Below are positions 1-9,314 of a DNA stretch of 23,312 nt, piece by piece. Position 1 is the stretch's first letter. Each line of letters begins with the position of its first letter. The position numbers and the translations under genes were made by a program. Under the pieces are notes generated by a model. It made no database searches and was not told the DNA's origin. It saw only the letters and a list, made by a program, of their open reading frames with translations. This DNA comes from DATLAN01 sp035527455 (GTDB taxonomy: Bacteria > Planctomycetota > Planctomycetia > Pirellulales > Thermoguttaceae), in assembly GCA_035527455.1 (NCBI GenBank), contig DATLAN010000283.1, positions 1 to 23,312 on the forward strand, read 5' to 3'.

Positions 1-292
1 AGCAACAGGCGTGCCGGACGGACAACCGCGGGACAATATGGGTCGCAAGTGGTTGCCGGCACGGAGGATAGGACGACCAGCCCCGGTCGGCCCGCGACCC
101 CGCGGCAAGCGGTCTCTGGTGGCAGAACACCAGGACTTCTCGCTCACCGGGACCGGGAATAGCACCTAACTCGTGCTCGGGCCACGGCTTACGAAGCTGC
201 TCAGTTACCGGACAACAATGGTGCCCCAGCAACAGCGAACCAGCACCAAACGGTTTTTCGGCGGTTTGGCATTAAGTCTGGGATGTGACGGT

Positions 293-368
293 GGGTGGCA
301 CGCCCTGAGGAACGAAGGGCGTGTTTTCCGGGCATACCACGCCCTTCGTTCCTCAGGGCGTGCCACCC
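293..368. repeat. 31-bp perfect inverted repeat (hairpin)
   Basis: Bases 293-323 and 338-368 are exact reverse complements over 31 nt, separated by a 14-nt loop (324-337). The arms contain the words GGGTGGCACGCCCT and GAACGAAGGGCGTG. The hairpin would be very stable in RNA or single-stranded DNA. It lies about 70 bases beyond the stop codon of the minus-strand activator, so it may end or stabilise that mRNA, although no T-tract follows. It may also be a member of a dispersed repeat family. Both roles are inference; only the symmetry is seen directly. Confidence 0.85.
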
Positions 369-407
369 CAGAGTTTACCCTCAGGGCGTGCCACCCCAGA
401 GTTTACC
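352..407. repeat. 28-bp tandem direct repeat, two copies
   Basis: Bases 352-379 and 380-407 are two identical 28-bp units placed head to tail. Each begins CTCAGGGCGTGCCACCCC and ends GAGTTTACC. The first unit overlaps the right arm of the inverted repeat at 338-368, so the second looks like a slippage or recombination copy of the hairpin's right flank. There are no spacers between the units, which excludes a CRISPR array. Confidence 0.85.
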
Positions 408-438
408 GCAACGGTGTCAAGAACCGTTTGGTGCCGGG

Positions 439-1884
439 TCATTCCCCGGTGGGTCCGAGGTTGTACTTCTTGATCCGATGGCGCAACGTGTTGCGACTGA
501 TGCCAAGCTTCTCTGCGGTGCGGACTTGGTTATGCTGACATTCTTGTAGTGCTCGGGTGATGAGTGCTTCCTCGACCAGATCCATGATATTGGCGTGGGC
601 CCGCTGGTCGTCGGCCAACCGGAGAATTTCCGGAACGAGGTCTGCGAGGCGTTGCTTCAGACTCTGGACCCTCTCGTCGTGCGTGTCACCCCGGGAAGCG
701 TCTTCCTGTTCGGCCTCGAGCCGCACGTGTTCGGCGAGCAGCACGTCTCCCTTGCACATCAACACCGCTCGCCGCAGGTGGTTCTCCAGTTCGCGCACGT
801 TTCCGGGCCACGCGTAGGATTGCAGCTTGTGAATGGTCTGGTCGGCCACGTAATGGACCGACTTGCCGTATTCCTCGGAAAAACGGCCGACGAAGTATTT
901 CACCAAGGCCGGCACGTCGTCCGGGCGTTCGCGAAGCGGCGGCAATTGGATGGAGATGACTTTCAGGCGGTAGTAGAGGTCCTCGCGGAACCGGCCCTGC
1001 TCGATTTCTCTTTCGAGGTTTTTGTTCGTGGCGGCCAGGATCCGCACGTTCACGTTGATGGTGTCCGTGCTGCCGAGCCGCTCGAACTCACCTTCCTGAA
1101 GGACGCGCAGCACCTTGGCTTGAGTCGTCAACGACATGTCGCCTACTTCGTCGAAGAAGAGCGTGCCGGTGTGACAGCGCTCGAACTTGCCGACGTACGA
1201 GCGGTAGGCACCGGTAAACGCACCGCGCTCGTAGCCGAACAGTTCGCTTTCGAAGAGCGCATCGGGGACCGTCGCGCAGTTGACGGCCATGAACGGTTTG
1301 TCTTTCCGGTGGCTGTGATGATAGATGGCCCGCGCCACCAGTTCCTTGCCCGTGCCGCTCTCCCCGGTGATCAGCACGCCGACGTCTTTCTCGGCCACCT
1401 GGCCGATGAGCTTGAAGACCTCCTGCATTGGGCGGCTGGTCCCGACGATTCTCATCAGGCCGGCCACGGGGGGCGAGATCTTGGTTACCGAACTGGGCAG
1501 GCCGACGATCTCCCTCATCAGGCGGTTGACTTCCAGGGCGTCGGCGGCCAGCCGTTTCAGACTTTCGGTATCGAACGGTTTCAGCAGATAGTCGTACGCG
1601 CCGAGTTTCATCGCTTCAATGGCCGTTTCGGTGGTGCCGTAAGCCGTCATCACGATCACCGGGGTCTTGATCTGGGCGTTCTTGATCTCGACCAGGGTTT
1701 CCAGTCCGTTGAGGCCGGGCATCTTGTAGTCCAGCATGATCAGGTCGAACGGCTCGGTCTTGACCCGCTCCAGGCTGGAGATCCCGTCCGTACAGGACGC
1801 CACCTCATGGCCCTGTTTGACGAACAGCCGGGTGAGGAAGTGAATCAGCCCTTCGTCGTTGTCGACAATCAGGATCTTGCCCAT
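439..1884 (-). CDS. NtrC-family sigma-54 response regulator
   Basis: This 481-residue protein has the full NtrC layout. The receiver spans about 1-120, with D8 and D10 in the acidic pocket, phospho-acceptor D52, T80 and K102. The AAA+ domain spans about 145-390, with Walker A GESGTGKE at 174-181, the sigma-54 contact loop GAFTGA at 221-226 and a Walker B LFFDEV. A Fis-type helix-turn-helix ends the protein (about 450-475, SRNTLRHRIKKY). It is predicted to activate sigma-54 promoters after phosphorylation by the kinase encoded just upstream on the same strand, 24 bp away. All catalytic residues are intact. No sigma-54 promoter was found in front of its own operon. Its targets could include the two sigma-54 promoters in this window, but the activator at 5907-7331 lies closer to them. 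Confidence 0.95.
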   Translation of the reverse strand: MGKILIVDNDEGLIHFLTRLFVKQGHEVASCTDGISSLERVKTEPFDLIMLDYKMPGLNGLETLVEIKNAQIKTPVIVMTAYGTTETAIEAMKLGAYDYLLKPFDTESLKRLAADALEVNRLMREIVGLPSSVTKISPPVAGLMRIVGTSRPMQEVFKLIGQVAEKDVGVLITGESGTGKELVARAIYHHSHRKDKPFMAVNCATVPDALFESELFGYERGAFTGAYRSYVGKFERCHTGTLFFDEVGDMSLTTQAKVLRVLQEGEFERLGSTDTINVNVRILAATNKNLEREIEQGRFREDLYYRLKVISIQLPPLRERPDDVPALVKYFVGRFSEEYGKSVHYVADQTIHKLQSYAWPGNVRELENHLRRAVLMCKGDVLLAEHVRLEAEQEDASRGDTHDERVQSLKQRLADLVPEILRLADDQRAHANIMDLVEEALITRALQECQHNQVRTAEKLGISRNTLRHRIKKYNLGPTGE

Positions 1885-1908
1885 TTCTTGCGATCTTTCT
1901 TGTGCCCG

Positions 1909-3750
1909 TCATGCTGGCGCTACAGGCAGGCGAACGGAAAAAGTCGTGCCGGCTCCAAGCCGGGTGTTGACGCTGACGGTGCCGGAATGCCGCTCCAGCG
2001 TGCCTTTGATGATTGCCAGCCCCAGTCCTGAGCCTGCCGCTTTGGTAGTGAAAAAAGGTTCGAACAGGCGATCGAGGTCCTCTTCTGGAATACCCGGCCC
2101 GGTGTCGGAAACGTCGATCCGCACCCAAGTCGGCGGGATCCAGCCCGGTTGGGCGGCCTCTGCGGCGATGGAGATCGTCAGCCGGCCGCCGTCGGGCATC
2201 GCGTCGAGCGCGTTGACCAGAAGGTTGACCAGGACCTCGCCCATCTGCCGCACGTCGCCCTCGACCTTGGGTAGTTCCGTGGCGATGCACTCGTGAATCT
2301 CGACTTCCTGCTGGTTCGCGCGCGGCCGGATCACCTCCAACACTTCGTCGACGAGCTGCACGAAATCAAGCTCCGCAAGGACGGGTTGTTGGGGACGAGC
2401 GAAGTCGAGGAAATGGTTGATCGTCTTCTCGATCCGGGCGACCTGCCGCATCGCAATCCGATAATCCTCGCTCTGTTCGAGAGAAACCGTAATGTCCTCT
2501 TGAACGGATTGCAGGAAGAGTTTCAGGGAAGTCAGCGGTGTGCGAATTTCGTGAGCCACGCCTGAAGCCAGCCGTCCCAGCGCCGCGAGCCGCTCCGACC
2601 GCGCGGCTGCCTCCAGAGTGCCCTTCAATTCGGCCTCCACCCGTTGCAGCTCTGCTTCGGTCAACCCCATGCGTGTTTCCAGGCTGCTGTGGCGATCCTT
2701 CAATTGGCCGGCCATGTCTTCGAAGGCGGCGTACAGCGCCCCGATTTCGTCGCGGCGAGTGGTCCGTGCGTCGAGCAGCGCGTTGTCGAAATCGCCGCGG
2801 GCCAGAGTGCGGGCGGCCTCGCTGAGCCTGCGGATCGGCGACGCGACGTACCACGCCAGCAGGGTGGAAAAGCCGATGGCGCCGACGACGGTCACCGCGA
2901 TCACGATCCAGATGTTCCGCTGCAACTGATCCGAGGGGCCGAAGGCCTCGTCGCGATCCTGTTCCACGACCACGTGCCAATCGATCCCCTTCAAGGAACG
3001 GGAGGCTCCCAGCACCTGGATTCCGCGGTAATCCGTGTAGATCGGCTGCCCCCGGGCACCATCGAAAATGTGCTGGAAGCTGCCTGACATGGCAATGTTT
3101 TCATTGAGTATTCGCCCACTGTCCTGATGGGCGAGAAACGTGCCGGTCCCGTCGACCAGGTAACATTCCCCCGACCGCCCCAATTCGACACGCAACACAC
3201 TTGCCACGATGGCCTGAGTGCTCGCCACGGCACACAGGACGCCCTGCACCCGGCCGTCCGGGCCCCGGATCGGGGTGGCCAGCCGGAACACGGATTCCTG
3301 CTCGGTCGCCGCCAATTCGATTTCCGACATGTACGGCCGGCCGCTGATCGCACGCTGGTACCACACCTCACCGGCACACGAGTCGCCGGAAGCCCCCCCG
3401 CTGTCATAAACGACCTTGCCGTCCGGATCGGTGATGAGGAAACGCCGGTAAACTCCGTACTGTTCCCGCACCAACTCGAAATACGGGGCAACCTCGGCAG
3501 GGTCCACTTGTTTCACGGCGGCCGACCCGGCCAGCACCTCCATGTCGGCCTTCCGCTCCGTGATCCATCGCTCCAGAAGCGCCTGTTTCTCAGCGGCAAC
3601 GTTCTCCAGTTGGTTTTGTACAATACTCTCGATGACGTTGTCGGCCGTCCGCACGGAGAAGATGCTCACGGTCCCCAACGGTACCAGGGAAACCAGCAGA
3701 AAGACTACGGTAACCTTCAGTTGCAGATTGTTGAGGAACCCGGCTTTCAC
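1909..3750 (-). CDS. Membrane histidine kinase, dCACHE-HAMP-HisKA
   Basis: This 613-residue sensor kinase has a first membrane helix at about 11-32 and an extracytoplasmic region at 35-278 that looks like a double CACHE ligand-binding domain. A second helix spans about 281-303, followed by HAMP (about 304-357) and a coiled coil. The HisKA domain carries phospho-acceptor H400 (GVAHEIRTP). The ATPase domain has N513 in its N-box, DTGPGIP at 549-555 and GSGLGLA near 573-579. The start is GTG at 3750, chosen because an AAGGGGG ribosome site (bases 3755-3761) precedes it. It sits first in a two-gene operon with the NtrC-type regulator and most likely phosphorylates it. CACHE domains usually bind small organic molecules; the actual ligand is unknown. 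Confidence 0.93.
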   Translation of the reverse strand: MKAGFLNNLQLKVTVVFLLVSLVPLGTVSIFSVRTADNVIESIVQNQLENVAAEKQALLERWITERKADMEVLAGSAAVKQVDPAEVAPYFELVREQYGVYRRFLITDPDGKVVYDSGGASGDSCAGEVWYQRAISGRPYMSEIELAATEQESVFRLATPIRGPDGRVQGVLCAVASTQAIVASVLRVELGRSGECYLVDGTGTFLAHQDSGRILNENIAMSGSFQHIFDGARGQPIYTDYRGIQVLGASRSLKGIDWHVVVEQDRDEAFGPSDQLQRNIWIVIAVTVVGAIGFSTLLAWYVASPIRRLSEAARTLARGDFDNALLDARTTRRDEIGALYAAFEDMAGQLKDRHSSLETRMGLTEAELQRVEAELKGTLEAAARSERLAALGRLASGVAHEIRTPLTSLKLFLQSVQEDITVSLEQSEDYRIAMRQVARIEKTINHFLDFARPQQPVLAELDFVQLVDEVLEVIRPRANQQEVEIHECIATELPKVEGDVRQMGEVLVNLLVNALDAMPDGGRLTISIAAEAAQPGWIPPTWVRIDVSDTGPGIPEEDLDRLFEPFFTTKAAGSGLGLAIIKGTLERHSGTVSVNTRLGAGTTFSVRLPVAPA

Positions 3751-4053
3751 AAGACCCCCTTCATATTCCCGGCGACCAGCGCGCCCGCGTGCCGATTATA
3801 CCCGGGATGTGCGAAAAACGACAAGCCGCCCGACGACCGGCCGCTCGCAGCACGGGCGAGCGAGACGGGGGCCGGCCGAGACGGGGGCCGGCCGTTGAAG
3901 TGGGCCCCGGGCATCCGTCGAGAGGGCCCTTGTGGGTCCAGAGAACCCGGGGTAACTTGATGGTAGTTGCCGAGAGAACGTGCGCGCCCCGGTACGCCCC
4001 TGGAGCGGATCCTGCGCCGGCCTCCGGAGGACTCTCAGGACACGCTCAGGGCC
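3751..4053. promoter_or_regulatory. Divergent intergenic region between two kinase operons
   Basis: These roughly 300 bases separate the minus-strand kinase from the plus-strand PhnD-type kinase, so both promoters should lie here. I could not identify a convincing -35/-10 or -24/-12 element, nor the GTATG dyads seen elsewhere. The region holds a perfect 16-bp tandem duplication at 3862-3893 (unit GAGACGGGGGCCGGCC). A GGAGGA sequence at 4026-4031 lies a little too far from the ATG at 4054 to be an ideal ribosome site. Confidence 0.4.
3862..3893. repeat. 16-bp tandem duplication
   Basis: The unit GAGACGGGGGCCGGCC occurs twice without a gap (3862-3877 and 3878-3893) in the divergent promoter region. 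Each copy contains the self-complementary GGCCGGCC or part of it. It may be a chance slippage product in GC-rich DNA; no function is assigned. Confidence 0.8.
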
Positions 4054-5906
4054 ATGTGCGATCTTCCGAAAACTCGATCCTGCGTGCTTGGCGGACTCGT
4101 CTTGGCGTCGAGCGCACTGCTGCTCTTTCCCGGGCCGGTTCTCGACGCGGCGGAAGATTCCGGCCCGGTCCGAATCGGGGTCCTGGCAAAGCGGGGGCCC
4201 GAGCGGTGTCTGGAGAAATGGGGCCCCACGGCCGAGTACCTGACGGCGGAAATCTCAGGTTGCTCCTTTGTCATCGAGCCGTTGGCTCACGATGAAGTAG
4301 GACCGGCCGTCCAGCGCGGAGAAGTCGAGTTCATCCTGACCAACCCGTCTTCCTACGTCGAATTGGAGCGGCTCTACAATGTGAGCCGGATCGTGACGCT
4401 CAAGAACCTTCACCTCGGGAAGGTGTACACGGTGTACGCCGCAGTGATCTTCCGGAGGTCCGATCGCGATGAGATGCGCGACCTCGGGGACCTGAAGGGC
4501 AGGACGTTCATGGCCGTCGACGAACAGTCGTTCGGCGGCTGGCAGATGGCGTGGCGGGAATTCGAAGAGGATGGCATCGACCCCCGTCGTGATTTCGGCG
4601 ATCTGCGGTTCGGGGGCACGCATGACGCAGTCGTCTACGCGGTGCAGGAGGGCGAAGTGGACGCGGGTACCGTGCGAGCCGATACACTCGAGCGCATGGC
4701 GATGGAGGGCAATATCCGCCTGGAGGAATTCCGGGTGATCCACGAACAGCACAGCGCCAGGGTCGATCTTCCTTTCCCGTGTTCGACGCGCGTCTATCCG
4801 GAATGGCCGCTGGCCAAGGCCGAGCACACCTCCGACGAACTGGCGGAAAGAGTCGCCGTGGCTCTGGAAAGGACGTCCCCGGACAGTCCGGCGGCCCAGG
4901 CTGCGCGATGCGCCGGATGGACAATCCCCCACAGCTACCAGTCGGTCCATGACTGTTTGAAAGAACTGCGCATCGGCCCCTACAAAGACTATGGACAAGT
5001 AACCGGGGGCGCCGTCATCCGTCAGTACTGGCCATGGTTTGTCGCGGCCGCCGGCCTTCTGGCCGTCACCGGTGTTGTTTCGATCTATGTGATGCGGCTC
5101 AACCGCAAACTGCAGCACGCCCTTTCGGACTACGCGAAGGAGCTGGCGGAGCGCGAGCGAGCCGAGCGGTCGCTCCGGAAGCGCGAGCACCTCCACTCGG
5201 AGTCCGAGAAGCTGGCTGCGGTCGGGCGGCTCGCCGCCGGCGTTGCCCACGAGATCAACAATCCGCTTACGACCGTGCTGGCCTTCAGCCACTTGCTCAG
5301 GGAGAAAGAGGGCCTGGAGGACCAGGACAAGCAGGACCTCGATTTGGTGATCCAGGAAACGAGCCGCGCCAGTGAGATCGTTCGCGGCCTGCTCGATTTT
5401 GCCCGGGAACGTCCGGCGCTTAAGGAAGCCTTGGACGTCAACGACGTGGTTCGCAGAACGATTCCGCTGTTGGGAAGTCAGAAGGCGTTCCAACGGATTA
5501 CCGTGTGCGAGCATCTCCGGGAGGACCTGCCTCCGGTGGACGGGGACATGAATCGGCTGCAGCAGGTACTGCTGAATCTGTCGCTGAACGCATGCGAGGC
5601 GATGCAGGATGGTGGTACGCTGACGATTTCCACGTCGGCTCACGGCAGGAATGTGCTGCTGAAGGTGGCGGACACCGGCTGTGGAATCAAGGAACAGCAT
5701 CTCGACCACGTTTTCGAGCCCTTCTTCAGCACCAAGCCCGTCGGCAAGGGCACGGGTCTGGGTCTGAGCGTTAGTTACGGTATCGTACAGCGGCATGGCG
5801 GTACTCTGGAAGTGGAGAGTGAAATCGGCAAGGGAACCACGTTTATCATCGTTCTGCCCTGCGCCGAGGGTAGTAAGTCCGACAACCGGGACGGAGAAGT
5901 CGAACC

Positions 5907-5910
<4 letters not shown>
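4054..5910 (+). CDS. Histidine kinase with PhnD-like periplasmic sensor
   Basis: This 618-residue kinase joins a substrate-binding-protein sensor to a kinase core. Residues about 9-33 form a signal/anchor helix. Residues about 38-310 match the PhnD-type binding-protein fold (IGVLAKRGPE, LTNPSSYVELE, AVDEQSFGGWQMA, THDAVVYAVQEGEVDAG). A membrane helix spans 327-347, followed by a coiled coil. HisKA has H399 (GVAHEINNP), and the ATPase domain has N512, ADTGCGI and GTGLGLS. Similar sensor domains occur in the tetrathionate sensor TtrS, but the partner here is NtrC-type, not TtrR-like. An in-frame TTG at 3967 would add 29 residues. I prefer the ATG at 4054 because it puts the hydrophobic signal at the N-terminus. 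Its stop overlaps the next gene's GTG start, so the two are translationally coupled. Confidence 0.9.
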
Positions 5911-7331
<1,421 letters not shown>

Positions 7332-7421
7332 GGCGCCGACTGTCGGGGGCCATCTCCGTCGCTGCGGCGTCCGTCCACTTCTCGGGTCGGCTAGACGTTT
7401 GGCGCCGCTGGGCGGTCAAGT

Positions 7422-7460
7422 GTGTATGTCCCCCTCATACACTGTATGGCCCTCCCGTAC
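7422..7460 (+). promoter_or_regulatory. Paired dyad operators, site set 1
   Basis: Two 17-bp dyads lie 20 bp apart (start to start): GTATGTCCCCCTCATAC at 7424-7440 and GTATGGCCCTCCCGTAC at 7444-7460. The first extends to a perfect GTGTATG/CATACAC symmetry (7422-7442). Their centres lie about 184 and 164 bp upstream of the GG of the sigma-54 promoter at 7615, a normal distance for enhancer sites of NtrC-type activators. The same pair, with the same 20-bp phase, recurs at 15906-15945 in front of the hydrogenase operon. Binding by the adjacent activator is inferred. Confidence 0.8.
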
Positions 7461-7614
7461 GCTTCTCGCGGAAGCAGGCCGAATCCGGCCGGCGTCCCCG
7501 CTGCGGATTCGGACGCCCCACCCAAGTGGCGTTAGCGGTAACCTCTTTACACGCAAACGCTTAGAGCGATAGGGCGGAGCCGCTTCTTGGCGTCCCGGCC
7601 TCATGGTTCGCCAG

Positions 7615-7629
7615 TGGCACGCGTCTTGC
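7615..7629 (+). promoter_or_regulatory. Sigma-54 (-24/-12) promoter of signalling operon
   Basis: TGGCACGCGTCTTGC matches the sigma-54 consensus TGGCACG-N4-TTGC in every defined position, with GG and GC separated by exactly 10 bp. Transcription should start near 7641, about 30 bases before the ATG at 7671, and the ribosome site AGGAAG (7658-7663) falls inside the transcript. Paired dyads upstream supply candidate activator sites. I expect it to drive the collinear genes from 7671 to 15903. Confidence 0.88.
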
Positions 7630-7670
7630 GATAGCCCATCTTCGCTAGGGGATCCATAGGAAGCCAAGTC

Positions 7671-9260
7671 ATGCCCAAAGATCCGAAATTGCTGGTCGTA
7701 GACGACGAGACAGCGATCTGCCAGGTATGCCAGCGCATTCTCTCGCGTCAGGGATTCCAGGTAGAGCAGTGTACCGATGCCTCCGAGGGACTGAATCGAG
7801 CCGCCGAAGGCGATTACGCCGCCATTCTGTTGGACGTCAAGATGCCGGAAATGGACGGAATCCAGTTCCTCGAGGAACTGCGGAAGAAGAGGCCGGACGT
7901 TCCCGTGATGATCATGACTGCGTATCCGAGCGTCCCGAACGCGGCAGCGGCCGTCAGACTCGGTGCCTCGGACTATATCACCAAGCCCTTCACGCCGGAG
8001 CAAATCACGCAGTCGGTTCGTAGGATGCTTGCCCGCGATCCGCGGGGAGAGAGCCGGCCGGGACACCCGTTGACCATAGTCGAATCGTGGGCCAATCCGC
8101 AGGGGCAGTTCCTTTTCCTCGACGAATCATGGCTTCAAGCCGACGAGGATGCGTCTGCGTGCGTTGGGGTCCTCCTGAAGTGTTCGCAAGAGAAGAGGCC
8201 GCTGGCCGTTCGCCTTCCGCAAGTCGGCGAAGCTTTGTTCCAGGGATTACCTCTGGCCGGGGTGACTTTCGCCGACGAGTCTCTGGTTGTCGTGCCGTCG
8301 CCGATCTCCGGCGTGGTCGACGACGTCAACGAACTCCTGGCAAGCCAGCCGTCTGCCCTATTCACCGACCCGTGTGGGAAAGGTTGGATTGCCTGTGTTT
8401 GTACCACTCGATTCGAAAAGGAAATCGACCGCTGCAAGCCCCGGCACGTGCTTCTGGCGAACACGAGCCCCTCGTCCGCCGGCAACCAACTCGAGCAATT
8501 GACCTCTTTGGGCTGCCGGGTCGACATCGTCAAGGACTATGACGAGTTGGCTCTGGCGATCCGGGACGCCGGTCATCGCGTGCTGCTGCTCGACGCTGCT
8601 TCATTCGCCGCCCTCGGCCCCGAGTTGGTGCGAAGGGTCAACGTCGCCGTGCCGTCGTTGAAAGTCGTGGTTATCGGACCTTCCGATTCTCACTGGGAAG
8701 CAGCTTATCGAGAGCACAAGATCTTCTACTATTCGGTCGAGCCGTTCGTCGACAACGAGATTGTCGAGATCCTCAACGCGGTGTTTCAGTCTCCAGCCCG
8801 GTCCCTTCGGCAACTGGAGCGTTCGAAGGCTTCATTCACACCCATCAGCGGCATCGGCGTGACCTGCCGCCACGGCGGCACGGCGCAATTGCTGGCTGCA
8901 CCCGGTCTGTTGCGCGAGGGGGAGGGGCTTGGTGGACAAATCGTGCAAAGGCTCATGGACCAGGCCCTGCCGGTCAGGACGACTCGGGGCGACGAAGCGG
9001 TCACGCCAACCAGCGTATTGAAGGCCGCCGGCACGTGCGATCGCATCATCGTATTGTTGGCGAAGGACACGGGGCGGCTCCCGGGCACCCTGGTTCAAGA
9101 CACCACGGCCGAGTACGTTTCGGCCACGGGCGTGAGTGCGAGCAAGGTCGCCACCCTGGTGGTGCAGCCGGAGCCGAACGGTCACGGCCTGACGGGGCTC
9201 GACGAGCGGACCATCGCGTTTCTGGCGGAACACATCGTGCAGGAGATGGCGTCCTGTTGA
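7671..9260 (+). CDS. Response regulator with GcvH-like and degenerate receiver domains
   Basis: This 529-residue protein has four parts. Residues 1-125 form a canonical receiver (D11, D12, phospho-acceptor D55, K105). Residues about 135-255 resemble the glycine-cleavage H protein (RLPQVGEALFQG, PSPISGVVDDVN, DPCGKGWI). The residue aligned with the lipoyl lysine is E203, so lipoylation is not expected. Residues about 257-372 look like a second receiver that keeps D308 but lacks the N-terminal acidic pair and has Glu in place of the conserved Lys (SVEPF). Residues about 385-529 I do not recognise. There is no DNA-binding domain. It is the first gene after a sigma-54 promoter, with AGGAAG before the ATG. 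It probably serves as a phosphorylation-dependent scaffold or effector; that role is inference. Confidence 0.85.
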   Translation: MPKDPKLLVVDDETAICQVCQRILSRQGFQVEQCTDASEGLNRAAEGDYAAILLDVKMPEMDGIQFLEELRKKRPDVPVMIMTAYPSVPNAAAAVRLGASDYITKPFTPEQITQSVRRMLARDPRGESRPGHPLTIVESWANPQGQFLFLDESWLQADEDASACVGVLLKCSQEKRPLAVRLPQVGEALFQGLPLAGVTFADESLVVVPSPISGVVDDVNELLASQPSALFTDPCGKGWIACVCTTRFEKEIDRCKPRHVLLANTSPSSAGNQLEQLTSLGCRVDIVKDYDELALAIRDAGHRVLLLDAASFAALGPELVRRVNVAVPSLKVVVIGPSDSHWEAAYREHKIFYYSVEPFVDNEIVEILNAVFQSPARSLRQLERSKASFTPISGIGVTCRHGGTAQLLAAPGLLREGEGLGGQIVQRLMDQALPVRTTRGDEAVTPTSVLKAAGTCDRIIVLLAKDTGRLPGTLVQDTTAEYVSATGVSASKVATLVVQPEPNGHGLTGLDERTIAFLAEHIVQEMASC

Positions 9261-9314
9261 TCGGCCAAGCCTCGACGGGATCGCGAATCAAGGCCAACGG
9301 CGGATACGCGAAGA

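Larger units (their letters stand above)
1..438. other. Gene-free left edge
   Basis: I see no convincing gene in this stretch. Open frames here have no ribosome binding site, no recognisable protein motif, and they run across the repeats described at 293-407. The right part lies just downstream of the stop codon of the minus-strand regulator that ends at 439. The repeats there could therefore form the 3' end structure of that transcript. Nothing recognisable was found in bases 1-292. Confidence 0.6.

Noticed and set aside
352..407. Short CRISPR-like array
   Set aside because: There are only two units, directly abutting with no spacer, and no cas genes occur in the window.
595..2031. Long plus-strand open frame opposite the minus-strand regulator and kinase genes
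   Set aside because: The minus-strand proteins have complete kinase/regulator motifs. The opposite frame has no recognisable domain and is a by-product of GC-rich codon use.
3755..3810. Possible sigma-54 promoter on the minus strand for the kinase at 1909-3750
   Set aside because: A GGCACG word is present on the reverse strand, but the -12 GC is not at the required 10-bp spacing and the TTGC is missing.
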